A stretch of 35,847 nt of DNA from Planctomycetia bacterium. Lineage in GTDB: Bacteria; Planctomycetota; Planctomycetia; Pirellulales; Thermoguttaceae. Under the pieces are notes generated by a model. The model had not been told where the DNA came from. It did no database searches and saw only the letters and a program-made list of their open reading frames with translations. Of this stretch, positions 25,221 through 35,847 are shown piece after piece; position 1 is the first letter of the stretch, and the number at the start of each line of letters is the position of its first letter. The DNA lies in assembly GCA_030527015.1 (NCBI GenBank), contig JAUNBR010000032.1, positions 5,465 to 41,311 of the forward strand. The letters are read 5' to 3'. A program made the translations under genes and the position numbers.

Positions 25221-25345
25221 TATACTGATTCTCGTTTAAATTTCCGTTTTATATGGCTCTGAAATCCGGCATTTTTAGCGAAATAAAAATACCGGCCGGC
25301 CTGTCGGCAGACAGGAGAAGCGAATTTTATCGTGCATCGAGTATA
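25221..25345 (+). repeat. Dispersed palindromic repeat, full long-class copy
   Basis: A clean 125-bp example from TATAC (25221) to GTATA (25345). It has GGCATTTTTAGCGAAATAAA in the core and the intact module CCGGCCTGTCGGCAGACAGG, whose CTGTC and GACAG pair. Confidence 0.9.
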
Positions 25346-25460
25346 ACACGCCTCTTTTTCCCGTTCCACGGCCAGCTTTCGTTACGCATATCCAAAAATT
25401 CGAAACGGCCTAATTTTTTGACTGTCAGAATCCTCTTTCGTTTCATTCCCCCGCCATGTT

Positions 25461-25565
25461 TATACTGGTTCCACTTTAAATTTCCGTTTTGTGCGGTTCT
25501 GAAAGCAGGCATTTTTAGCGAAACAAAATGCCGTGGAAGCGGAATTTTATAGTGTATCGGGTATA
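25461..25565 (+). repeat. Dispersed palindromic repeat, reference short-class copy
   Basis: A clean 105-bp copy from TATAC (25461) to GTATA (25565): TATACTGGTTCCACTTTAAA, TTTCCGTTTTGTGCGGTTC, GGCATTTTTAGCGAAACAAA, then AGTGTATCGGGTATA. It ends 38 nt beyond the stop of the second ATPase gene. Confidence 0.92.
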
Positions 25566-25602
25566 ACACTCTCCTTCCGTGACTCCGAAGAAACCAACTT
25601 TT

Positions 25603-27315
25603 TTATTCATCATCCGAAATTTTAGCCACACGCATCACTTCCTCTATACTCGTAATTCCACGCACGACTTTCATCAGACCATCATAATAAAGGGTTTTCA
25701 TGCCTTCCGCCACCGCCGCCTGGCGAATGGCCGCAGTCGCCGCGCCGGCAAACGTTAATTCACGAATTTTAGAAGACATTTTTAACAGTTCATAAATCCC
25801 CAGACGCCCACGATAACCTTTCATATTACAGAAACCGCATCCACGGCCACGCATGAAATTCGCTTTCTCAAGCATCGCGGGAGAAAACCCCGCCGCCTCA
25901 ATCGACGCTTCACTCGGATTATATGGCTGACGACATTTCTTACAAAATGTACGCACCAGACGCTGAGCCATAATCGCAATCACCGAGCTGGCGATTAAAT
26001 AGGAAGGCACCCCCATATCCGCCAGACGGGTAATCGCACTCGGCGCGTCATTCGTATGCAGCGTACTAAACACCAAGTGACCCGTCAGAGACGCCTGAAT
26101 CCCCATCTGCGCAGTTTCCAGGTCTCGCATTTCACCCACCAAAATAATATTCGGCGCCTGTCGTAACATGGACCGGATAACCGCCGCAAAATCCAGCCCG
26201 ATGCTGTGCTTAATCTCCACCTGATTAATCCCTGCCAAATAATATTCCACAGGATCTTCCGCCGTAATAATCTTTCGGTCCGGCGTATTTAACTCATTTA
26301 ATGCAGCATATAAAGAAGTGGTCTTTCCTGAACCTGTCGGCCCCGTCACCAGCACGATTCCATTCGGACGACGTATAATATTATTAAACGTATTAAAATC
26401 TTCCTCCGCAAAACCTAATTGGCGCAGTCCTATTTTAATATTATCCTTATCCAAAATACGCATCACCACCGACTGACCATGGTTCGTCGGAATAATGCTC
26501 ACACGCAAGTCAAGTTCCTTATCCCCTACAGTCACCTTAATTCGACCATCCTGCGTTCTTCGCCGCTCCGCGATATCCAGTTTAGCAAGAATCTTAATAC
26601 GAGAAAGTAACGCTCCCAATAAACGCCGCGGCGGACTGTCACGCTCCACCAGCACACCGTCAATTCGATAACGTACACGTATCCTGTCCTCAAAAGGCTC
26701 TATATGAATATCCGACGCACGTAACTGAACTGCTTCTGTAATCAAAAGATGTGTTAACCGGACGATAGGCGCACTATTCTCATCCACCACTTCATCTGAC
26801 GAATCAGTATCATCTTCCGTTTCTGTAAAATCGATCGCCGTGTCCGTAAACTCCTGAAGCATCGTGTCCGCGCTTTCGCCCACGACCTGACCATAACAGC
26901 GATTTATGGCCTCTAAAATAGACTCCCTGGGTGCCAGCGCAATTTCTATTCGCCGACGTAACATAAAAGTTAATTTATCGATCGTTTCAAAATCCTCTGG
27001 ATCACTGGTAACAATCGTTAATTCACCTTCCTTTTCCTCCAGCGGAAGCACTACATATTCCCGCGCCAGCGTTTCAGGCATAAGCTCCACCACTGCCGGA
27101 TCTATTTCCACATCACTGAGTTTTACATAACGTACACCATGTTCTTCAGCCAGTGCACGCATTACAAGCACCGCCGATACATAATCCAGCCGAATCAGAC
27201 AGGTGGATAACTTTTCTCCTGTGGTGCTGGCCATGTTCTGTGCATCTTCCAACTGATCTGCACTAATAAGTCCATTTTTCAACAAAATAGTCGCAAAATT
27301 CTTTCGCTTCGCCAT
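25603..27315 (-). CDS. GspE/PilB-type secretion ATPase, copy 2
   Basis: This is a second complete assembly ATPase (570 residues), first gene of the block. It has an MshEN-like N-terminal region (about 1-142, ATILLKNGLISADQLEDAQ), an acidic linker (about 163-182), Walker A GPTGSGKT (325-332), Walker B ILVGEMRD (391-398), His box TGHLVFSTLHT (411-421) and zinc cysteines 458, 461, 493 and 496. It differs clearly from copy 1 in the N-terminal half, so it is a paralogue, not a recent duplication. One of the two may serve the pilus and the other the secretion pseudopilus; sequence alone does not say which. AGGA lies 7-8 nt before the ATG at 27315. Confidence 0.94.
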   Translation of the reverse strand: MAKRKNFATILLKNGLISADQLEDAQNMASTTGEKLSTCLIRLDYVSAVLVMRALAEEHGVRYVKLSDVEIDPAVVELMPETLAREYVVLPLEEKEGELTIVTSDPEDFETIDKLTFMLRRRIEIALAPRESILEAINRCYGQVVGESADTMLQEFTDTAIDFTETEDDTDSSDEVVDENSAPIVRLTHLLITEAVQLRASDIHIEPFEDRIRVRYRIDGVLVERDSPPRRLLGALLSRIKILAKLDIAERRRTQDGRIKVTVGDKELDLRVSIIPTNHGQSVVMRILDKDNIKIGLRQLGFAEEDFNTFNNIIRRPNGIVLVTGPTGSGKTTSLYAALNELNTPDRKIITAEDPVEYYLAGINQVEIKHSIGLDFAAVIRSMLRQAPNIILVGEMRDLETAQMGIQASLTGHLVFSTLHTNDAPSAITRLADMGVPSYLIASSVIAIMAQRLVRTFCKKCRQPYNPSEASIEAAGFSPAMLEKANFMRGRGCGFCNMKGYRGRLGIYELLKMSSKIRELTFAGAATAAIRQAAVAEGMKTLYYDGLMKVVRGITSIEEVMRVAKISDDE

Positions 27316-27671
27316 GAAGTCTTCCTGTTTTCCGTTAAAATATTATCTTAAACGAATATTGTTTGTAATTAAATTTACAGTTCCTCATAATTATTCTGTT
27401 TATCTGCTTAATCATCCTTCATTCATTAAATAACTTTTTACATCTGAAACATACATATTTCATTTTCACATTTATAAATCCAGTGAAAATATCTGTTTCA
27501 GAACCATAAAAAGTTTTAATTTAAAATATATTCAGATAAACACTATGAATTTTGAATTAAAATTTCCAAAATTTCACCACTTAAATTTTTTATTCTTCCC
27601 TATAAAAAGATTTACTCCGAAAAAGCCGAAAAATTCCTTCACGGCCACCCGGAGCAGATGCATTTCGAAAA

Positions 27672-27776
27672 CATACCGATTCCACTATAAATTTCCACTT
27701 CCTGCTTTTCTGCCAGCGGGCACTTCAAATAACGTGAAATGCCAATAAAATGAAAATCCATAATATATCGGGTATA
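27672..27776 (+). repeat. Dispersed palindromic repeat
   Basis: About 105 bp: ACCGATTCCACTATAAATTT, a core with GGGCACTTCAAATAACGTGAA, then ATAATATATCGGGTATA. The core differs strongly from the consensus while the ends are well kept. Confidence 0.72.
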
Positions 27777-27870
27777 AAAGCCTTTTCTGATGGTATCAGA
27801 TATTTTTTTAAAATCGTCCTGAAAATCTGAATACATTAGAACCAGAATAATTCCATTTTAAATCTATTTT

Positions 27871-27978
27871 TATACGGACTCCACTTATAAAAATATGTTT
27901 TATGCGGCGTCAAAAAAAACCAGGCACTTCACACATCAAAAAATGCCGTGAAGCTTAATTTATAATGTATCCGATCTA
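27871..27978 (+). repeat. Dispersed palindromic repeat, diverged
   Basis: TATACGGACTCCACTTATAAA, TTTTATGCGGCGTC, CAGGCACTTCACACATC, AAAAATGCCGTGAAG, then TTTATAATGTATCCGATC. A left-arm fragment lies just before it (27842-27870). Confidence 0.68.
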
Positions 27979-28053
27979 AAATAAAAAATAAACCCCCAAA
28001 ACAGGCTTTATCCCTGATACACCAATAAATTTCCAATTTTTCAAAATATATTA

Positions 28054-28178
28054 TATACCCGATACACTATAAAATTCCGCTTTTCCTGCCTGCCGACAGA
28101 CCGGTCGGCATTTTGCTTCGCTGAAAAAACCTGCTTTTAGAGCCGCACAAAACGGAAATTTAAAGTGGAACCAGTACA
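28054..28178 (-). repeat. Dispersed palindromic repeat, full long-class copy
   Basis: A clean 125-bp minus copy from TATACCCGATACACTATAAA to CCAGTACA. It carries the module CCTGCCGACAGACCGG, the GCATTTTGCTTCGCTGAAA core and GAGCCGCACAAAACGG. A half copy (28012-28053) precedes it. Confidence 0.9.
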
Positions 28179-28349
28179 AAATCTAATATATTTTAAAACA
28201 CAAAAAACATATCCACAGTACAAAAATACCGCTCACTAAGTAAAATCGATACAAAAATCTTCTTTCTTTTCGACTTCTCTGCCCATATGACAGTCATATT
28301 CCACGACAGAGTGATCTCAGATAAGAAATTCCCCCAAAAATATAAACAT

Positions 28350-28500
28350 GCCGCTTCACATTAAATTTCAGTTTCGTGCGGCCACAAAAGTAAGCCTTTC
28401 TGTAACCCGGTACACGATAAATTTTCATTTTTCCTGCATTCTGTAACACATGAAATACGCTTTCCATTACTACACAAGACTTAAATCTAAAATGGAAAGG
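28350..28500. repeat. Two partial, opposed copies of dispersed repeat
   Basis: A + left half (about 28350-28400, TTCACATTAAATTTCAG then GTGCGGCCACAAAAG) meets a minus copy (about 28401-28500, AACCCGGTACACGATAAATT). The cores are strongly decayed. Confidence 0.55.
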
Positions 28501-28703
28501 GCACAACAACACAAAATGCCAGAAAAGCAAAAAAATCATCTTCCAGGTACATTAACCTTTCTTACATTCTTATACAGTACTTGCTAAACCGATAAATGTC
28601 AACAGTCCAAAGAAATATTTTAGTAAATTTTATAAATTTTCTTTTAAATTATTTTTGTACTCATAATAAAGTTTCTTAAGAACGCTCAATTTTCCATTTT
28701 TTA

Positions 28704-28807
28704 TATACTGTTTCCATTTTAAATTTCCGTTTTGTGCGGTTCTGAACCAGGCATTTTCAGCGAAGCAAAATACCGAGGAAGCGGAAATTTATAGTACATC
28801 GGGTATA
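28704..28807 (+). repeat. Dispersed palindromic repeat, full short-class copy
   Basis: A clean 104-bp copy from TATAC (28704) to GTATA (28807), with GGCATTTTCAGCGAAGCAAA in the core. It lies in the gene desert, far from any gene end. Confidence 0.9.
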
Positions 28808-28992
28808 AAATTTTTTCTTGCCACGAATAAACCTTTCATGAACCATAAATTTCAAAAAAACACCATATAATGTGCATTAATCATAAATTCAGGTTCCTTT
28901 CTCTCCTCAGACGATTTAATATTATCGCGATTTTCATATAAAATTCAGAATTCTGTATTTATTCAAAATTATTTTATTCAGATCTCTCTTCT

Positions 28993-29072
28993 TAATTTTT
29001 AGTTTTTGTACATCCACAAAACTGATATTTCCGCGTGAAAATAGCAGGAAAACAAAAATTTATAACACATCA
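28993..29072 (+). repeat. Dispersed palindromic repeat, strongly decayed
   Basis: TAATTTTTAGTTTTTGTAC, CAGGAAAACAAAAATTTATA and ACACATCAAATTA keep the repeat's order, but the core is lost. Confidence 0.4.
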
Positions 29073-29530
29073 AATTATTATTTCATTAAAATATCATAAT
29101 AAAAATAAATTTTTATGTAAAGGATTCTATTTTCATTTTTCGTTTAATAACACGCCATATATAAAGCGGTACTTCATACTTTTTATATATGAATATATGA
29201 AATATAACCTTTTATAAAAGAATAATACATATTTTTTAAAAAATTTTGAGAAATATTCTTTTTTATTTCATTCATTTCACCACGCTACTTGATTTTTAGA
29301 AAATTTACGTTTAAAATTAAATTTTCGGTGGAAAACGTTTTAAAACCGATTTATTCCCCACATATGAAAATTTCGTATTTCCGACATTTTATCTCATAAA
29401 GATAATATTTTATTGTGAAACAGAAATAAACCTTCCTGAGTTCTTCCTTAAATTTTTTCCTCATGAATAAACACTGCATTTCACACAAAACGAAACGCAG
29501 AAAGAAACGGGATTTATAAGAATGGTAGGC

Positions 29531-29659
29531 ATATTCTGGTTCCATTTTCATTAAGTTTTAGGCATATTTATTAAGTTTTGTGTGGACACAAAAACAGACT
29601 TACTTTTAATGAAAATCAAAAAATCGGAAAAGTAAATTTCATCGTGCATCGGGCATATT
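29531..29659 (+). repeat. Dispersed palindromic repeat, decayed copy upstream of lacZ
   Basis: CTGGTTCCATTTTCATTAAG at the left, TTTGTGTGGACACAAAAACAG, then GTAAATTTCATCGTGCATCGG and GCATA. It ends 71 nt before the beta-galactosidase ATG. Confidence 0.6.
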
Positions 29660-29661
29660 AA

Positions 29662-33453
<3,792 letters not shown>

Positions 33454-33484
33454 ATAAAAATGTAATCTGTCATTATTTATTACA

Positions 33485-33519
33485 AAAACAGGATGGTCAA
33501 AAGCCGTCCTGTTTTTTTT
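33485..33519 (+). terminator. Intrinsic terminator of the beta-galactosidase gene
   Basis: ACAGGATGG (33488-33496) pairs with CCGTCCTGT (33504-33512), including one G-T pair, around a 7-nt loop. A run of eight T follows at 33512-33519. It begins 32 nt after the stop codon. Confidence 0.85.
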
Positions 33520-33600
33520 CGGACACGTAAAATTTTTTGATTTTTTGACTCTCTTTTTTGATTTTACGATTCTTTATTTTTCAGAAACAGAACCCCCACA

Positions 33601-33705
33601 TATACTGGCTCTCCTTTAAATTTCCGTTTTATGCGGCTCTGAAAGCAAACATTTTTAGAGAAGCAAAATGCCGGAAAAGCGGATTTTTATCGTATATCGA
33701 GTATA
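33601..33705 (+). repeat. Dispersed palindromic repeat, full short-class copy
   Basis: A clean 105-bp copy from TATAC to GTATA, beginning 148 nt beyond the beta-galactosidase stop and after its terminator. The core apex is altered to GAGAAGC. Confidence 0.9.
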
Positions 33706-33743
33706 AAATCAGGTTTTCGTAATATAAATCCACAGTCTGTCAT

Positions 33744-33839
33744 TATACAGGTTTACTTTAATTTTTTGTTTTGTACGGCTCTTAAAACCTGGCATTTTCT
33801 GAACCGTACAAAACGGAAATTTAAAGTGGAATCAGTATA
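33744..33839. repeat. Chimeric fold-back copy: two left arms
   Basis: Both ends are of the TTCCACTTTAAATTTCC type. It reads left arm (TATACAGGTTTACTTTAA, TTTTGTACGGCTC), then CCTGGCATTTTCTGAACCG, then an inverted left arm (TACAAAACGGAAATTTAAAG, TGGAATCAGTATA). The result is a 96-bp near-palindrome lacking the ATCGGGTATA end. Confidence 0.82.
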
Positions 33840-33941
33840 AATTCGAAAAAAAGAGAAAATAATACGCTAAACTCTTGTATTTTTGAGAAAAAAAGATTAT
33901 AAATAAATAAAATCTTAAATATATCGCTCGTTAGGCTATTT

Positions 33942-34049
33942 TATACCTGATGCACCTATAAACTTCCGCTTCCTCGGCATTTTTGCTTCGGTGAAAATGC
34001 CTGGCTTTAAGAGCTGCACAGAACGGAAATTTAAAGGAAAACATGTATA
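33942..34049 (-). repeat. Dispersed palindromic repeat upstream of oxidoreductase
   Basis: A 108-bp copy from TATACCTGATGCACCTATAA to ATGTATA, with apex GCTTCGG. It ends 46 nt before the oxidoreductase ATG, so that gene's promoter lies within, beside or across this element. The gap 33454-34095 holds no gene. Confidence 0.85.
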
Positions 34050-34095
34050 GATAGCCACAGATTCCATTTTATAAATTTAACAGGAGACTGCAAAA

Positions 34096-35298
34096 ATGTC
34101 AAAAACAGTGAATGTTGCGCTGATCGGTCAAGGATTTATGGGACGTTCCCACTCCAACGCATGGTGCCAGGTCAATAAATTTTTTACTCCTCCGATAAAA
34201 CCTGTCATGCATACCGTTTATGGAATGGCGCAGGAAAAACCGGAAATTTTCGCCCAGCGCTGGGGATGGCAGCACACTTCGACTGACTGGCAAGCACTGG
34301 TAGCTTCCGAGGAAATCGGTTTAGTGGATATCGTAACGCCGAATTTTATGCACATGCCCCCGGCAGTAGCGGCTCTGGAGGCGGGAAAACCGGTGGCGTG
34401 TGAAAAACCGATCGCTGGCACGCTGGCAGATGCCAGAAAGATGGTGGAAATGGCGGAAGCAAAAAAATTACCCACTTTCGTATGGTTTAATTATCGTCGC
34501 TGTCCTGCCGTGGCTTTTGCGCATAAACTGGTTACCTCTGGTGAACTGGGAAGAATCTTACACATTCGCGCGCGTTACCTGCAGGACTGGGCAGGTGAAA
34601 ACGTTCCCATGGCCTGGCGCTTCAAAAAAGAATTGGCCGGCAGCGGAGCGCACGGTGACTTAAACGCTCATATCGTGGACATCACACGTTTCGTGGCAGG
34701 TGTGGAAATCGATGAAATTTGTGGCGCAATTTGTGAAACCCTAATTAAACAGCGAAAAGTCATGGACGACAGTCTGGGTGCGGGCATTTCTCAGGATGAA
34801 CTCATTAAAGCAGGTGCGAATGCTGGTGATAAATATGAAGAAGTAACGGTGGATGATACCGTTTCTTTCCTCGTTAAATTTAATAACGGGGCAGTCGGTT
34901 CTTATGAAGCCGCCCGTCAGGCCACAGGGCATCAAAATGGAAATTTCTTTGAAATTAATGGCACAAAAGGTTCTTTGCGTTTTAATTTTGAACGTATGAA
35001 TGAACTGGAATATTATGATGCTCGCCTTCCTCGTCCTGTACAGGGATGGACAAATATTCTTTGTACGAATGCTGCTTCTCATCCTTATGTCGGAAATTTC
35101 TGGCCAGACGGACACCTGATCGGGTACGAACACGCCTTCACCAGTATGGCTTACGACATTACAAAAGTACTGGCTGGCGAAGAACCGACCGTTCCGCTTC
35201 CGAGTTTTTATGACGCATATCAGACACAGCGTGTGCTGGAAGCGGCTCTGGTCTCTGCCTCCGAACGCCGTTTCGTTAAAATGGACGAAATAAAATAA
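34096..35298 (+). CDS. Gfo/Idh/MocA-family oxidoreductase
   Basis: This 400-residue NAD(P)-dependent sugar or cyclitol dehydrogenase has a Rossmann motif GQGFMG (11-16), the family's EKP (103-105, catalytic Lys104) and the GDLNAHIVD segment (187-195; His192) that marks the active site. The C-terminal sheet follows the usual pattern, with FNNGAVGSYEAAR and INGTKGSLRF. No twin-arginine or lipoprotein signal is present, so it is cytoplasmic. AGGAG lies 9 nt before the ATG at 34096. It follows the beta-galactosidase on the same strand, but a strong terminator and three repeat copies intervene, so it is probably transcribed separately. Substrate (inositol-, glucose- or galactose-like) is unknown. 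Confidence 0.92.
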   Translation: MSKTVNVALIGQGFMGRSHSNAWCQVNKFFTPPIKPVMHTVYGMAQEKPEIFAQRWGWQHTSTDWQALVASEEIGLVDIVTPNFMHMPPAVAALEAGKPVACEKPIAGTLADARKMVEMAEAKKLPTFVWFNYRRCPAVAFAHKLVTSGELGRILHIRARYLQDWAGENVPMAWRFKKELAGSGAHGDLNAHIVDITRFVAGVEIDEICGAICETLIKQRKVMDDSLGAGISQDELIKAGANAGDKYEEVTVDDTVSFLVKFNNGAVGSYEAARQATGHQNGNFFEINGTKGSLRFNFERMNELEYYDARLPRPVQGWTNILCTNAASHPYVGNFWPDGHLIGYEHAFTSMAYDITKVLAGEEPTVPLPSFYDAYQTQRVLEAALVSASERRFVKMDEIK

Positions 35299-35372
35299 AA
35301 GTGCTGATTCCACTTTCGAATTTCATCCTAATTTCATTTTTTCCTGTGTACTGCCAGCGCGCATACTCAGTA

Positions 35373-35476
35373 CATACTGGTTCCACTTTAAAATTCCGTT
35401 TTGTGCGGCTCTAAAAGCAGACATTTTCAGCGAAGCTAAATGCCGGTAAAACGGATTTTATACTGTATCGGGTATT
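35373..35476 (+). repeat. Dispersed palindromic repeat 3' of oxidoreductase
   Basis: About 104 bp: CATACTGGTTCCACTTTAAA, TTGTGCGGCTCTAAAAGC, CATTTTCAGCGAAGCTAAA, then TACTGTATCGGGTATT. It begins 75 nt beyond the oxidoreductase stop. A left-arm fragment (GATTCCACTTTCGAATTTC) lies at about 35305-35325. Confidence 0.87.
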
Positions 35477-35499
35477 AAAATGGATAAAATGCGAAATTT

Positions 35500-35599
35500 T
35501 ATACCCCATGCATTATGAATTTTCATTTCTTCTGCATGACACGGTGCTTAAAATGCCTGCTGCCACGATAAAACCTAAATTAAGGGTAAGTCAGCATAT
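35500..35599 (-). repeat. Dispersed palindromic repeat, degenerate
   Basis: TATACCCCATGCATTATGAA, TTTTCATTTCTTCTGCATG, AAAATGCCTGCTGCCACG, then GTCAGCATATA. Ends are recognisable; the core is decayed. Confidence 0.6.
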
Positions 35600-35620
35600 A
35601 TAATATACCGAGTACAAATT

Positions 35621-35695
35621 TCAGTTTTATGCTGTTATTTTTCATCAGGTTTCTCTCTTCCAGAAAGACCTGATGCAGTAACTGCATAAAACTGA
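35621..35695. repeat. 75-nt near-palindrome, large potential hairpin
   Basis: TCAGTTTTATGC (35621-35632) is exactly inverted as GCATAAAACTGA (35684-35695). Inside, CATCAGGT (35643-35650) is inverted as ACCTGATG (35668-35675), and GTTA/TAAC can extend the outer stem. It shows only loose similarity to the dispersed repeat (TTTCAGTTTTATGC). No gene lies in 35696-35847. Confidence 0.6.
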
Positions 35696-35847
35696 TCATT
35701 CTTATGGTTTTCTGTCTTATGCTTTCAGTACTTTAATCTGTATTTTCTTCTCTTTCCCACCTTAAATTTATACACAAAATTCTGCCACGCTTAATTTATT
35801 TTCGCACAAGTATCCTTTAATAAATATCTTATAATGATAGATGGAGT

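Noticed and set aside
27545..27748. 67-codon plus-strand frame in the gene desert
   Set aside because: It runs into a repeat copy, has no ribosome site, and its composition is that of AT-rich spacer.
28294..28539. Short minus-strand frame in the gene desert
   Set aside because: It covers opposed fragments of the dispersed repeat and looks like translated repeat sequence.
34741..35313. 190-codon minus-strand open frame opposite the oxidoreductase
   Set aside because: It is antisense to a clear Gfo/Idh/MocA gene and has no recognisable domain.

Overview
The window looks like a chromosomal segment from the PVC group of bacteria, most likely a Planctomycetota member. I infer this from gene content rather than from a marker gene. 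The pointers are a giant GspK-like pseudopilin, a row of type IV pilus/type II secretion genes with several paralogous ATPases, a eukaryote-like Ser/Thr kinase, a fused acyl-AMP ligase/ACP/PLP synthase, and a Gfo/Idh/MocA oxidoreductase next to a secreted GH2 enzyme. Genes are moderately GC-rich, the spacers are long and very AT-rich, and only 16 convincing genes occupy 35.8 kb.

Layout. Positions 611-27315 are entirely minus-strand genes. From left to right: a UmuD-like autopeptidase (611-1126), a Ser/Thr kinase (2208-3575), a D-2-hydroxyacid dehydrogenase (3941-4954), a FAAL-ACP-AOS fusion enzyme (5162-8926) and an EamA/DMT transporter (9399-10466). A pilus/secretion block follows, whose order in the direction of transcription is GspE/PilB (27315) > PilT > GspE > GspF > GspG-like pilin > second pilin > GspH-like > PilV/GspI-like > giant GspK-like (ending 10823). 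Positions 27316-29730 are a 2.4 kb gene desert. The strand then switches: a secreted GH2 beta-galactosidase with an inserted LamG-like domain (29731-33453, followed by a clear intrinsic terminator) and a Gfo/Idh/MocA oxidoreductase (34096-35298).

How the genes fit together. The pilus/secretion block supplies three motor ATPases, one inner-membrane platform protein and five prepilin-like proteins. The secretin, the PilM/N/O-type alignment proteins and the prepilin peptidase are not here and must be encoded elsewhere. The fusion enzyme could activate a fatty acid as acyl-AMP, load it on its own ACP and condense it with an amino acid, which suggests a sphingoid-like or other lipid product. The GH2 enzyme and the oxidoreductase suggest glycan or sugar-derivative use.

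The most unusual feature is a family of about 30 intergenic, imperfectly palindromic repeats. Full copies are about 105 bp or about 125 bp long. They start with TATAC, end with GTATA, have imperfect inverted ends of about 30 bp, and carry a central hairpin with a GCGAAGC apex. They occur in both orientations, as single, abutting, truncated and chimeric copies. I found them in nearly every spacer and never inside a gene, and usually within about 100 nt of a gene's 3' end. They look like non-autonomous MITE/REP-like elements that may also act as 3'-end RNA structures. No transposase is encoded in the window. I recognise no tRNA, rRNA, CRISPR array or complete insertion sequence.
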